Below, piece after piece: positions 10,196 to 19,966 of a stretch of DNA of 64,000 nt; the first letter of the stretch is position 1; every line of letters begins with the position of its first letter. A program made the translations under genes and the position numbers. The notes below the pieces were generated by a model. That model was given only the letters and a program-made list of their open reading frames with translations, was not told the DNA's origin and did no database searches. Source of the DNA: Azolla caroliniana (taxonomy: Eukaryota > Polypodiophyta). The stretch lies in contig JBHGNT010000012.1 of NCBI GenBank assembly GCA_043228905.1, positions 15,810,001 to 15,874,000 of the forward strand, read 5' to 3'.

Positions 10196-13100
10196 CTTCG
10201 GCATGGGATGTCTTTCCAGTCCGACCCTCTTCCGGCACGCTTCCAGCTTGTCGGGTGTGAGCACTTTGGTCAGCATATCTGACCCGTTCTCGTCCGTGTG
10301 GATCTTCGTCAGCACGAACTCCTGGTCTTCTATCCTTTCCCGGATCCAATGATATCTTCGCTGGATGTGCTTCGTCCGGGAGTGATAGGCCGCATTCTTC
10401 GCAAGGTGGATGGCACTCTGACTGTCGCAGTAGAGTCGGTACTCCTCCTGCTGGATACCGAGCTCTCTAATGAAGTCCTTCATCCATATTATTTCCTTGC
10501 CGGCTTCAACAGCCGCCATGTACTCCGCCTCCGTGGTTGACAACGCAACCGTCTTCTGCAGCCTCGATTGCCATGAAACAGCCCCCCCTGCATACGTCAT
10601 CACATACCCTGATGTGGACCGGCTGGTATCTGCATCAGCCGACATATCCGAATCGGTGAAGCCGTCGAGTTCGGGCTTACCGGAGCCGAATCGGAGGCAC
10701 ACGTTTGTCGTGCCCTTCAGGTATCGGAGTATCCACTTGACCGCGTTCCAGTGCTCTTTGCCGGGATTGCTCATGTACCGGCTTACCACTCCGACTGCAT
10801 ATCCTATGTCCGGTCGGGTACACACCATCGCGTACATCAAGCTCCCGACGGCAGAGGCATATGGTACTTTCATCATGTCCTCCTTCTCAGCCTTTGTCTT
10901 GGGGCTTTGCTTGCTGGACAGCTTGCAGTTTGCCGGGAGGGTTGATCCGACCGGTCTAGCTTCCGACATGTTGAACCGGTGAAGCACCTTTGTCACGTAC
11001 TTCTCCTGTGACAGCCACAACTGCTTCTTCTTCCGGTCCCGGATGATGTGCATCCCTAGTATTTGCCTCGCCGGACCCAGGTCCTTCATTGAGAAGGTTC
11101 GATGAAGAGCCTTCTTCAGCATCCGTATCTTGACCTGGTCTCGTCCGACGATCAACATGTCGTCCACGTACAGGAGGAGTATTAGAAAGTCTCCTCCTTC
11201 GAACTTCTTCACAAACACGCAGTGGTCAGACTGCGTTTTGAGGTACCCTTCGTCGGTCATGAAGGAGTCGAACTTCCGGTACCATTGCCGGGGAGCCTGT
11301 TTCAGTCCGTAAAGGCTCTTCTTCAACCGGCACACCAGGTGCTCCTTCCCTTTCTTCTCGAATCCTTCCGGTTGCTGCATGTAGATCTCTTCATCGAGGT
11401 CACCGTGAAGGAATGCCGTCTTCACGTCCATCTGTTCTATTTCGAGGTCCATGCTTGCCGCTATGCTCAGCACCGTCCGGATGGAGGTCATCTTCACTAC
11501 CGGGGCAAATATCTCGTCGAAGTCGACGCCCTTCTTCTGTTGAAACCCCTTCACCACGATCCTGGCTTTGTATCTCGGGGGGTTTCCGGCATCTCCCGAT
11601 TTCAGCTTGAACACCCACTTGTTTCGAAGTGCCCGCTTTCCTTTCGGCAACTCCACAAGTTCATATGTGTGGTTCTCATGCAGGGAATCCATCTCGTCCT
11701 GCATGGCACTTAACCACCTGCGGCTATGGGTGTCATGCTTTGCTTCTTCCAAGCTCTCCGGCTCCCCCTCGTCGGTTAGCAGCACGTGCTCTGGTTCCGG
11801 AAATCTCCGGGGGGCCCTTCTCTCTCTTAGAGGATATCTCCGTTCCGGAGCTTCGGTAACCGGTTCTTCCGATTCTTCTTCATCCGAATCCATTGCGGGA
11901 TCGGGGCCGGTTCCGGTATCATTTTCGTCTTCTTCGGCCGGTTCTATTTCTTCACCGTCTTCGGCCAGATCCTCGAGTGCTAACCGGTCCCTTGCCGGTC
12001 GGGACTGCTCCTCGTAGAGTTGATCCTCACCGGTCGACTTTGAGCTCTTCATCTTCTTCTCCGACTCCCAGTCGGCAAGTGTCTTGTCCTCCATGAAGAT
12101 GATGTCTCGACTCCTGAATATCTTCTTGTCGACCGGGTCCCATACTCGGTAGCCGAACTCGTCGTCGCCGTAACCGAGGAATATGCATGGCCGGGTCTTT
12201 GGATCTAGCTTTCCTCTCCGGTCCTTTGCCACATGCACGTATGCGAGACACCCGAACACCTTCAGATGCCGGTAGGATACTTCCCTACCGGTCCACACTC
12301 TCTGCGGCGTGTCTCCGTCCAAAGGTACTGAGGGTGATCTATTTATCACATATGTCGCCGTCGACATTGCCTCAGCCCAAAATCCCTTGGGTAATTTCGC
12401 ATGCGCCAGCATACTCCGGACCCTCTCCATTATGGTCCGGTTCATCCTCTCGGCCAGCCCGTTCAGTTCCGGCGTCTTCGGCACAGTAAACTCGAGCCGG
12501 ATTCCCTTCGAGCGACAGTACTCCTGGAACTGCCCCCGGTATTCCCCTCCGTTATCCGCTCGTATCGCTTTCAGCTTCTTGCCGGATTCTCTTTCCACTC
12601 TCGCGTGGAGTTCTTTGAAGACGGACAACACTCGGTCCTTTGTCTTCAACGGTGCCGTCCACAGCTTCCGGCTGTGATCATCTATGAATGTTACGAAGTA
12701 CTGGGCTCCGCCATGTGACTTCGTTTCTACTTGACACACGTCAGTATGCACCAGCTCCAATGGTGCACTACGTCTCGTCGGTGGCCTTGAGTGGAAGGAG
12801 GTCCGGTTTTGCTTACCGGCCAGGCAGTCGGTGCACTTCTCCAGGTGCACATGCTTCACTGGAATAAGGTTGTCTTCTGCAAGCCTCTTCATCCCCTTCT
12901 CACTCATGTGGCACAGCCTCTTGTGCCACAGCTCACCGGCAGTGTCGGCTGCCACATTCAACTCCTCCGGACATAGCCGGGAATTCATCAGGTACAGTGT
13001 GTTGACCTTCCGGGCCCGAGCCACTATCAAGCTCCCCTTGCTGAACTTCATGACACCGTTCCGGATGCTACCCGTGTAGCCTTCATCGTCTAGCCTCCCG

Positions 13101-14266
13101 GCCGAAATCAGGTTCAATCGAACCTCCGGAACGTGTCGGACATCCTTCAGCAGCATTTTACATCCGGTTGATGTCATCAGCCACACGTCTCCTATGCCGG
13201 CAATCCGGCATGTGCCTTCATTTCCCATCCGGACACAACCGTGCTCACCGGCTGTGTAGGATGAGAAGTATTTCTTCTCCGGGGTCAGGTGGAACGACGC
13301 TCCGGAATCGACCACCCAGGTCATCTCTACTCCGGCAAGGTTCAGCTCCCTCTCTTCGGTAATGAGCATTATCTCTTCTTCACTTGCCGCGAGTGCCGTC
13401 GTTCCTTTCCGGTCCTGCCCTCGCCGATCCGGACCTCTCCGGTCCGTGGCTCCCCGGTATGCACCGTTTCTCTCCGGTGACTTCTTCGAATCGGTGTCGT
13501 CGGCTCCGTTGTCTTTTCGGTAATGCCGACAATTCTTTCGGAAGTGCCCCGGCTTCCCACAGTGGAAGCATGTAGGCCTTCCTCTTGACTGCGACCGGGT
13601 CCCCGACTTCTCCCGTCTTTGCGGACTCCGGTTCCATTGTCTTCCCCGATCCGATTCGGTAAGCAGCGCCTTCGTGTCGGAGGCCGGTTCTTTATCTCTC
13701 CGACGCGCTTCTTCGTTCAAAATACTTGTCTTTACCGTTTGTAAGGACAAGTTATCTTCGGTGCACGAGGTGCTGAGAGTCACCACCAAGTTCTCCCAGC
13801 TTTCCGGCAATGTACACATCAGGATGATGGCTTGCATTGCATCCTCCAACGGGAACTTGATCGCCGCAAGCTGATTCACGAATCCCATGAACGTGCTTAC
13901 GTGTTCCACCATACTCTCGCCGTCCCGGTACTTGAGATTCACTATCTTCCTCATCAGGGAGGTCCGGTTCAACGCATTCTTCCTCTCATAGAGGCCCGAC
14001 AGCTTCTTCCACATCTCGTATGCGTTGGTGTCGTTCGCCACATGTTGTAGGACGCTTACATCGACATATTGTCGGATCGTCGCTACGGCTTTCCGGTTCA
14101 GGAGCTTCCACTCCGACTCAAGTACCCCTTTCGGTATTTCCGACCTGTCAATCGGTTCGTACAGGTCCCGAACAATCAGAAGATCCTCCATCTTGATCTT
14201 CCAGTCGGCGTAATTTTGTGCATTCAGCACCATCATCCCCGGCTGCCCGCTGCCGCCGCCTTCCAT
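10193..14266 (-). CDS. Copia M gag-pol polyprotein, intact
   Basis: The chosen start is the ATG at 14266 (MEGGGSGQPGMMVLN), giving about 1357 residues. The open frame continues upstream into the 5' LTR, but those codons precede the primer site and are unlikely to be translated. Domains in order: UBN2 gag (about 1-210), CCHC knuckle CFHCGKPGHFRKNC (about 232-245), protease WVVDSGASFHLT (about 315), pre-integrase zinc region (KRLCHM ... CTDCLAGKQNRTSF), integrase with HTDVC, RADNGGEYRG and ELNGLAERMNRT, RT with LLYVDDMLIVG (about 1032), and RNase H with LSTTEAEYMAAVEAG and DSQSAIHLAKN. No stop or frameshift is present. Single-frame gag-pol is normal for Ty1/copia. A close but damaged relative of pol is in copia N. 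Confidence 0.95.
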   Translation of the reverse strand: MEGGGSGQPGMMVLNAQNYADWKIKMEDLLIVRDLYEPIDRSEIPKGVLESEWKLLNRKAVATIRQYVDVSVLQHVANDTNAYEMWKKLSGLYERKNALNRTSLMRKIVNLKYRDGESMVEHVSTFMGFVNQLAAIKFPLEDAMQAIILMCTLPESWENLVVTLSTSCTEDNLSLQTVKTSILNEEARRRDKEPASDTKALLTESDRGRQWNRSPQRREKSGTRSQSRGRPTCFHCGKPGHFRKNCRHYRKDNGADDTDSKKSPERNGAYRGATDRRGPDRRGQDRKGTTALAASEEEIMLITEERELNLAGVEMTWVVDSGASFHLTPEKKYFSSYTAGEHGCVRMGNEGTCRIAGIGDVWLMTSTGCKMLLKDVRHVPEVRLNLISAGRLDDEGYTGSIRNGVMKFSKGSLIVARARKVNTLYLMNSRLCPEELNVAADTAGELWHKRLCHMSEKGMKRLAEDNLIPVKHVHLEKCTDCLAGKQNRTSFHSRPPTRRSAPLELVHTDVCQVETKSHGGAQYFVTFIDDHSRKLWTAPLKTKDRVLSVFKELHARVERESGKKLKAIRADNGGEYRGQFQEYCRSKGIRLEFTVPKTPELNGLAERMNRTIMERVRSMLAHAKLPKGFWAEAMSTATYVINRSPSVPLDGDTPQRVWTGREVSYRHLKVFGCLAYVHVAKDRRGKLDPKTRPCIFLGYGDDEFGYRVWDPVDKKIFRSRDIIFMEDKTLADWESEKKMKSSKSTGEDQLYEEQSRPARDRLALEDLAEDGEEIEPAEEDENDTGTGPDPAMDSDEEESEEPVTEAPERRYPLRERRAPRRFPEPEHVLLTDEGEPESLEEAKHDTHSRRWLSAMQDEMDSLHENHTYELVELPKGKRALRNKWVFKLKSGDAGNPPRYKARIVVKGFQQKKGVDFDEIFAPVVKMTSIRTVLSIAASMDLEIEQMDVKTAFLHGDLDEEIYMQQPEGFEKKGKEHLVCRLKKSLYGLKQAPRQWYRKFDSFMTDEGYLKTQSDHCVFVKKFEGGDFLILLLYVDDMLIVGRDQVKIRMLKKALHRTFSMKDLGPARQILGMHIIRDRKKKQLWLSQEKYVTKVLHRFNMSEARPVGSTLPANCKLSSKQSPKTKAEKEDMMKVPYASAVGSLMYAMVCTRPDIGYAVGVVSRYMSNPGKEHWNAVKWILRYLKGTTNVCLRFGSGKPELDGFTDSDMSADADTSRSTSGYVMTYAGGAVSWQSRLQKTVALSTTEAEYMAAVEAGKEIIWMKDFIRELGIQQEEYRLYCDSQSAIHLAKNAAYHSRTKHIQRRYHWIRERIEDQEFVLTKIHTDENGSDMLTKVLTPDKLEACRKRVGLERHPMPK

Positions 14267-14281
14267 TTTCTGCAGCAGTTC

Positions 14282-14293
14282 GCTCTGATACCA
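14282..14293 (-). other. Primer-binding site of copia M (initiator Met tRNA type)
   Basis: Minus-strand TGGTATCAGAGC, three bases inside the 5' LTR end at 14297. Confidence 0.9.
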
Positions 14294-14296
14294 GTT

Positions 14297-14945
14297 TGTA
14301 AGGAATCGACACTTAGATTCACCTTCTTCGCTCGGCCACAACCGAGTAAGCACGAATCGATGGAGCAGAAAATAGGAACCACAAAGAGAAACAAACAAAA
14401 CGCGAACACAGGGATTAACGTGGAAAACCCTAGATGGGAAAAACCACGGGAGTACAAGACTCCAAATCAACACTATACAGAGAAGTATACAATGGCGAGC
14501 TGCAAGGCAACGACCTTGAGCTCGCTTTCTTCGCCACAGGCGGCGGAAATACACAGAGGCGTCGACCTCTTCCTCTCTCACGCTCTTTCTTTCTCTCTTT
14601 CTCACGGCTGCTCTCTCTTCACACCTCTAGAGTGGAAAAACAGAAAAATGAGAAGCAACAGTAAAACTGTTTGCCCTAAGTCATATTTATACACATATGA
14701 CTTTGGGGCTATTTACAACTATAGCCTCAAGGGCCCTTGGCAAACATATTCACAGATATGTCCCCGCATCCGGATCTCTCTCCGGGTACATTCGGCATCC
14801 GGCTCCGTAGCCGGGGTCTTCATCATCCGGATCCGAAACCGGGTCTTCGTCATCCGGTTCCAATACCGGGTACTCCTCATTCGGGTCTTCATTCCCGATT
14901 CCCGGACATCTGATCATCCCATCCGGAGGGACCGTAATCCCTACA
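14297..14945 (-). repeat. Copia M 5' LTR
   Basis: 649 bp, near-identical to 9534-10182. It is bounded inside by the primer site and outside by the GATAT duplication. Confidence 0.95.
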
Positions 14946-14950
14946 GATAT

Positions 14951-15131
14951 CCCTCATGATCATTTCGACCCGGTAAGCCTCCAAATAACTTGTGGCGTCT
15001 TTCCCTCCGAACCGGCCTATCGTGGCGACGATCGATTCAACGGCTCTGTCGAGGGTACCCGTCCCCTCATGAGCGCTTACCAACCGGTCAACGGCTACAA
15101 CCATTGCCTCCGCTAGCTCCGATCCCCTCAT
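14951..15131 (-). pseudogene. Gypsy L gag N-terminus
   Basis: The ATG at 15131 starts MRGSELAEAMVVAVDRLV and continues through KDATSYLEAYRVEMIMRDI, where copia M interrupts it. It aligns with the start of gypsy A gag at 47369 (MRGSDLAEAMASAVDHIV). The rest of gag lies left of 9534. Confidence 0.75.
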
Positions 15132-15155
15132 CTTTCGACTCCTCTGCCGCCTTTT

Positions 15156-15171
15156 CACGTCGGGTTCACCA
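15156..15171 (-). other. Primer-binding site of gypsy L
   Basis: Minus-strand TGGTGAACCCGACGTG, identical to the site in gypsy A at 47330. It lies four bases inside the LTR end. I do not assign the tRNA. Confidence 0.7.
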
Positions 15172-15175
15172 AATA

Positions 15176-15236
15176 TGTCGCGTTGTTACGCGCGTGTGTG
15201 GGGAAGGAGGCAGGACCATGGGGGTCTCGGACCAAG

Positions 15237-15275
<39 letters not shown>

Positions 15276-15330
15276 GTACACAGAGAGAGATTAAGAGCAA
15301 GGAAAACAGGAATCTGATTACTATAGTTAG
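15176..15330 (-). repeat. Gypsy L 5' LTR, truncated fragment
   Basis: Starts with TGTCGCGTTGTTACGCGCG and follows the left LTR (3415 onward) through the GA microsatellite to ATTACTATAGTTAG, where it stops at the left end of copia N. The missing 530 bp do not reappear to the right of copia N. Confidence 0.85.
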
Positions 15331-16176
15331 TGACGGGAACTCAACGCTCCTTATGCACAACGCTCGGCCACAACCGAGATTCTTTTCATACACAGGAAAC
15401 AGGAAACGAAAACACGCGACACAAAGGAGAGAAAAGGGTACACAGAATGTTTACGTGGAAAACCCAAAGAGGGAAAAACCACGGCAGCCCATAGGCTGCA
15501 AACTGTCACTAAGTTGGAATGTACAAAACAGTGAGTTCACGAAGGCAACGACCTCGTGCTCACGATCTTCGCCACAGGCGGCGGTTACAACAGAGGCAGC
15601 GACCTCTTTCTCTCTCTCTCTCTTTGTACACTGTTACGTGCTCTCTCTTCTTCTTGCACCAACAAGAAAATGACAACCACTACTAAAGGTTTGCCCTAAG
15701 TCATATTTATACTAATATGACTTTTCGGCTATTTACAAATATAGCCTCGATGGGCTCTAAGAAACATATTTACGAATATGTCTCTTCCTCCGGTTCTCAC
15801 TAGGTCTGCGTCATCCAGCTCTCCGTAGCTGGGTGCTCCTCATCCGGTTCTCACCGGGCCTGCACCATCCGGCTCTCCGTAGCCGGGTGCTCCTCATCCG
15901 GTTCTCACCGGGCCTGCACCATCCGGCTCTCCGTAGCCGGGTACTCCTCATCCGGTTCACATCGGGTCTGCACCATCCGGCTCTCCGTAGCCGGGTACTC
16001 CTCATCCGGTCTTCACCGGGTTTGTATCATCCGGCTCTCCGTAGCCGGGTCCTCCTCATCCGGTCTTCACCGGGTCTGTATCATCCTGCTCTCCGTAGCC
16101 GGGTCCTCCTCATCCGGTTTCGGTTCATCGGCACTGTTCTTCTCCCTTCCCATCCGGAGGGACCTGTCTCCCAACA
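15331..16176 (-). repeat. Copia N left (3') LTR
   Basis: 846 bp, TGACGGGAACTC to TGTCTCCCAACA. It contains six copies of a 54-bp repeat. A minus-strand TATAAATA box lies near 15706-15713. A polypurine tract (complement AACTCCCCCTTCA) abuts it on the right, as in copia M. Confidence 0.85.
15793..16116. repeat. 54-bp tandem repeat, six copies, in copia N left LTR
   Basis: Each unit contains ACCATCCGGCTCTCCGTAGC and CTCCTCATCCGGT. The period is exactly 54 bp. The right LTR has only about four copies (19680-19900), which explains most of the 107-bp length difference between the LTRs. Confidence 0.9.
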
Positions 16177-16186
16177 AACTCCCCCT

Positions 16187-18648
16187 TCACTCCGGCATGG
16201 GGTGTCTTACCAGTCTGATCCACTTCTGGCATGTGTCCAGCTTGTCGGGTGTCAGCGCTTTGGTCAACATATCTGATCCGTTCTCGGCCGTGTGGATCTT
16301 CGTCAGTGCGAACTCCTGGTCATCTACTCTTTCGTGGATCCAGTGATACCTCCGCTGGATATGCTTCGTCCGGGAATGGTAGGCCGCATTCTTAGCAAGG
16401 TGGATGGCACTTTGACTGTCGCAATAGAGTCGATATTCCTCTTGCCGTATACCGAGCTCTCCGATGAAGTCCTTCATCCATAAAATTTCCTTGCCGGCTT
16501 CCACAACTGCCATGTACTCCGGCTCTGTGGTTGACAATGCAACTGTCTTCTGCAGCCTCAACTGCCACGAAACAGCTCCCCCTGCATATGTCATTACATA
16601 CCCAGATGTAGACCGGCTGGTATCCACATCAGCCGACATGTCCGAATCGGTGAAACCGTCCAGTTGAGGTTTTCCGGAGCCGAATCGGAGACACATATTT
16701 GAAGTGCCCTTCAAATACCGGAGTAACCATTTGACCGCGTTCCAGTGCTCCTTGCCGGGATTACTCATGAACTGGCTCCCCACTCCGACTGCGTATCCTA
16801 TGTCCGGTCGGGTACAAACCATTGTGTACATCAAGCTCCCGATGGCAGAGACATATGGAATCTTCATCATATCCGCCTTCTCTGCTTTCGTCTTCGGGCT
16901 TTGCTCGCCGGATAGCTTGCAGTTTGCCGGAAGTGTCGATCCGACCGGTTTCGCTTCTGACATGTTGAACCGGTGAAGCACCTTTGTCACATACTTCTCC
17001 TGTGATAGCCATAATTGCTTCGCTAACCGGTTCCGGATGATGTGCATCCCCAACATCTGTCTTGCCGGACCCAAGTCTTTCATTGAGAAGGTCCGGTTGA
17101 GAGCCTTCTTCAGCATCCGTATTTTGACTTGGTCACGTCCGACGATCAACATGTCATCCACGTACAAAAGGAGTATTAGGAAGTCGCCTCCTTCGAACTT
17201 CTTCACAAACACACAGTGATCGGCCTGTGTCTTGTGGTACCCTTGATCGGTCATGAAGGAATCGAACTTCCGGTACCATTGTCGGGGAGCCTGCTTCAGT
17301 CCATACAGGATCTTCTTCAACCGGCATACCAGGTGCTCCTTCTCTTTCTCCACGAATCCTTCCGGTTGTTGCATGTAGATCTCCTCTTCGAGGTCGCCGT
17401 GAAGGAATGTCGTCTTCACGTCCAGCTGCTCTACCTCGAGGTCCATGCTTGCTGCTATACTCAGCACCGTCCGGATGGAGGTCATCTTTACTACCGGGGC
17501 AAATATCTCGTCAAAGTCCACGCCCTTCTTCTGCTGGAACCCCTTCACCACGATCCGGGCTTTGTATCTCTGGGGGTTTCCGGCATCTCCCGGTTTCAAC
17601 TTGTACAGCCACTTGTTTCGGAGTGCCCGCTTTCCTTTTGGCAACTCCACCAGTTCGTACGTATGGTTCTCATGCAGGGAATCCATCTCATCCTGCATGG
17701 CACTTAACCATTTTCGGTTGTGGGTGTCAACCTTCGCTTCTTCGAAGCTTTCCGGCTCCCCCTCATCGGTCAGTAGAACATGCTCTACATCCGGAAATCT
17801 CCGGGGGGCCCTTCTCTCTCTGAGAGGATATCTACGTCTTCGGGCTTCGGTAACCGGCTCCTCCATTTGCTCTTCATCCGAATCCGATTCGGGGTCTTGG
17901 CCGGTTCCCGTCTCAGCTTCCTCTACTTCTTCTTCTGCCGGTTCGGTATCCTCACCGTATCCGGCTGGTTCTTCGAATGCTAACCGGTCTCTGGCCGGTT
18001 GGGTCTGCTCATCGTAGAGTCGATCCTTACCGGTCGACTCGGAGTTCATTATCTTCTTCTCCGACTCCCAGTCGGCGAGTGTCTTGTCCTCCATGAAGAT
18101 AATATCTCGACTCCGGAATACCTTCTTGTCGACCGGGTCCCACACTCGGTAGCCGAACTCATCGTCACCGTAACCGAGGAATATGCATGGCCGGGTCTTT
18201 GGATCTAACTTTCCTCTCCGGTCCTTTGCTACATGCACGTACGCGAGACACCCGAACACCTTCAGATGCCGGTAGGACACTTCCTTACCGGTCCACACTC
18301 TCTGTGGCGTGTCTCCGTCCAAGGGTACTGAGGGTGATCTATTTATCACATATGTCGTCGTCGATAATGCCTCAGCCCAAAACTTCTTGGGTAGTTTTGC
18401 ATGCGCTAGCATACTCCGTACCCTCTCCATTATGGTCCGGTTCATCCTCTCGGCCAGTCCGTTTAGTTCCGGCGTCTTCGGCAGGGTAAATTCGAGCTAG
18501 ATTCCCTTCGAGCGACAATACTCCTCGAACTGCCCCCGGTATTCACCTCCATTATCTGCTCGAACCGACTTCAGCTTCCGACCGGTTTCTCTTTGCACTC
18601 TCGCGTGGAGCTCTTTGAAGATGGATAGCACCTGATCCTTCGTCTTCA
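16187..18648 (-). pseudogene. Copia N pol: integrase C-terminus, RT and RNase H
   Basis: A 752-codon open stretch (18445 to 16187) aligns with copia M: ERMNRTIMERVRSMLAHAKL, the PCIFLGYGDDEFGYRVWD block, RT LLYVDDMLIVG, and RNase H STTEPEYMAVVEAG and SRTKHIQRRYHWIHE. Upstream an in-frame TAG near 18497 interrupts the GIRLEFT region of integrase, where copia M has an Arg codon. At about 18648 the sequence jumps over roughly 125 bp relative to M at a shared GGTG. The gene has lost its pre-integrase and protease parts. Confidence 0.85.
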
Positions 18649-18780
18649 ACGGTGTGGTGCATTACGTCTCATCAGTGGCCTTGGTCGGAAGGAGGTCCGG
18701 TTCTGCTTACCGGCCAAACAATCAGTGCACTTCTCTAAGTGCACGTTCTTCACTGGAATGAGGTTGTCGTCTAGTACCTC
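18649..18780 (-). pseudogene. Copia N pre-integrase fragment between two deletions
   Basis: This short piece matches copia M around 12770-12880 (the zinc-binding region before integrase, with the cysteine-rich LEKCTDCLAGK area). It is bounded by one deletion at 18648 and a second junction near 18780, after which the sequence is gag-like. Confidence 0.6.
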
Positions 18781-19198
18781 ATCGGCGAGAGGTACTTCCA
18801 ATGAAGTTGCCTGGTGTCAGCCCCTGGAAGGCATTCATGTGCTCCGCCATGCTGGAGCCATCTTGGTACCGGAGTCTTACTAGCTTCCGGAATACCGAAA
18901 CCTGATTAACAACATTTTTGTTCTAAAACATAATGCTGATCTTCTCCCAGAGCTCATGAGCCTTGCTCTCCTCATTGAAGTTGTTGTATAGGCTCATTTC
19001 GATGAAGCACCGTATGTACGTCGTTGTCTTCATGTGCATCACCTCCCATATCGTGGCATCGATTTTGTCGGGTCTCTTGTCCCCAAACTGAACCGGCAAC
19101 CAAAGATCTTTAACCACGAGCATATCCCTCATCTTCGACTTCCACATTGAATAGTTGGAGCCGGTGAGCTTGAACATGCCGCCCAACGATTCGTCCAT
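18781..19198 (-). pseudogene. Copia N gag fragment of a different subfamily
   Basis: The ATG at 19198 starts MDESLGGMFKLTGSNYSMW and continues KSKMRDMLVVKDLWLPV and AHELWEKISIMF before stops. The order fits UBN2 copia gag, but the residues differ strongly from copia M gag, whereas the N pol is close to M. This contrast supports a chimeric origin. The junction with pol-derived sequence is near 18780. Confidence 0.65.
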
Positions 19199-19213
19199 TT
19201 TCTGTGTCATTTC

Positions 19214-19225
19214 GCTCTGATACCA
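19214..19225 (-). other. Primer-binding site of copia N
   Basis: Minus-strand TGGTATCAGAGC, adjacent to the LTR start at 19228. Confidence 0.85.
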
Positions 19226-19227
19226 CT

Positions 19228-19966
19228 TGTCGGGAACTAAAACGCTCATACGCAACGCTCGGCCACAACTGAGCTTAGAATCATACACAGAAAACGGGAA
19301 ATAAATGCACGACACAAAGAAGAGAAGGGTACACAGGATGTTTACGTGGAAAACCCAAACTAGGGAAAAACCACGGCAGCCCACAGGCTGCAAACTATCA
19401 CTATGTTAGAATGTACAACAATGAGTTCACGGAGGCAACGACCTCGTGCTCACGATCTTCGCCACAGGCGGCGGTTACAATAGAGGCAGCGACCTCTTAC
19501 TCTCTCCCTTTCTCTCTGTACACTGTTACCTCTTAATCTTGTGCAAAAGCAAGAAAAACGACAACAACAACTAAAAGTTTGCCCTAAGTCATATTTATAC
19601 TAATATGACTTTTCGGCTATTTACAAATATAGCCACGATGGACTCTCAGAAACATATTTACGAATATGTCTCTTCATCCGGTGAGCACTCCTCACCGGGT
19701 CTGCACCATCCGGCTCTCCGTAGCCGGGTACTCCTCATCCGGTTCTCACCGGGTCTGCACCATCCGGCTCTCCGTAGCTGGGTACTCCTCATCCGGTTCT
19801 CACCGGGTTTGCACCATCCGGCTCTCCGTAGCCGGGTACTCCTCATCCGGTTCTCACCGGGTCTGCACCATCTGGCTCTCCGTAGCCGGGTACTCCTCAT
19901 CCGGTTTCGGCCGTTCATCAACACTGTTCTTCTCCCTTCCCATCCAGAGGGACTTGTCTCCCAACA
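19228..19966 (-). repeat. Copia N right (5') LTR
   Basis: 739 bp, TGTCGGGAACTAAAACG to TGTCTCCCAACA. It differs from the left LTR by many substitutions in its first 100 bp and by about two fewer 54-bp repeat copies. Confidence 0.85.

Larger units (their letters stand above)
9534..14945 (-). mobile_element. Copia M, complete and recent Ty1/copia element with GATAT TSD
   Basis: A 5412-bp element with two 649-bp LTRs and a perfect 5-bp duplication, GATAT (9529-9533 and 14946-14950). Between the LTRs are an initiator-Met primer site, one uninterrupted gag-pol frame and a purine tract. Comparing the LTRs by eye I find one substitution (C at 9553 versus G at 14316). It is inserted in the gag gene of gypsy L. 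Everything needed for autonomous transposition appears to be present. Confidence 0.95.
3415..15330 (-). mobile_element. Gypsy L (family A/L, Ty3/gypsy), degenerate, carrying copia M
   Basis: Minus-strand order from the right is: truncated 5' LTR (15176-15330), primer site, gag, [copia M], gag-protease, RT, RNase H, integrase, 3' LTR (3415-4100). It belongs to the same family as gypsy A, sharing LTR termini, primer site and protein order. ACGC (3411-3414) precedes the left end, matching the ACGY target motif of this clan. The first two bases are TA instead of TG, presumably a mutation. The right LTR stops after 155 bp where copia N begins, so the right TSD is lost. Net length without M is about 6.5 kb. 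Confidence 0.85.
15331..19966 (-). mobile_element. Copia N, chimeric Ty1/copia element without matching flanks
   Basis: Two LTRs of the same general family (846 and 739 bp) flank an M-like pol remnant and an unrelated-looking gag fragment. The left flank is gypsy L LTR ending GTTAG. The right flank is an E-family gag remnant starting CAAAA. No TSD exists, and neither flank continues on the other side. The LTRs are visibly diverged in sequence as well as in repeat number. The simplest reading is recombination between two separate copia insertions, with loss of the DNA between. Confidence 0.8.

Noticed and set aside
14267-14605. N-terminal extension of the copia M frame into the 5' LTR (113 codons)
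   Set aside because: It lies upstream of the primer site within the LTR. The same frame appears in the 3' LTR. It is open by chance and would not be at the start of the gag-pol mRNA.
15793-16116. CRISPR-like regular repeats
   Set aside because: The 54-bp units are contiguous, with no unique spacers, and lie inside a retrotransposon LTR of a eukaryotic genome.
18923-19393. 156-codon frame as a membrane protein (hydrophobic start)
   Set aside because: The hydrophobic part is translated LTR sequence upstream of the primer site. The real start is the gag ATG at 19198.
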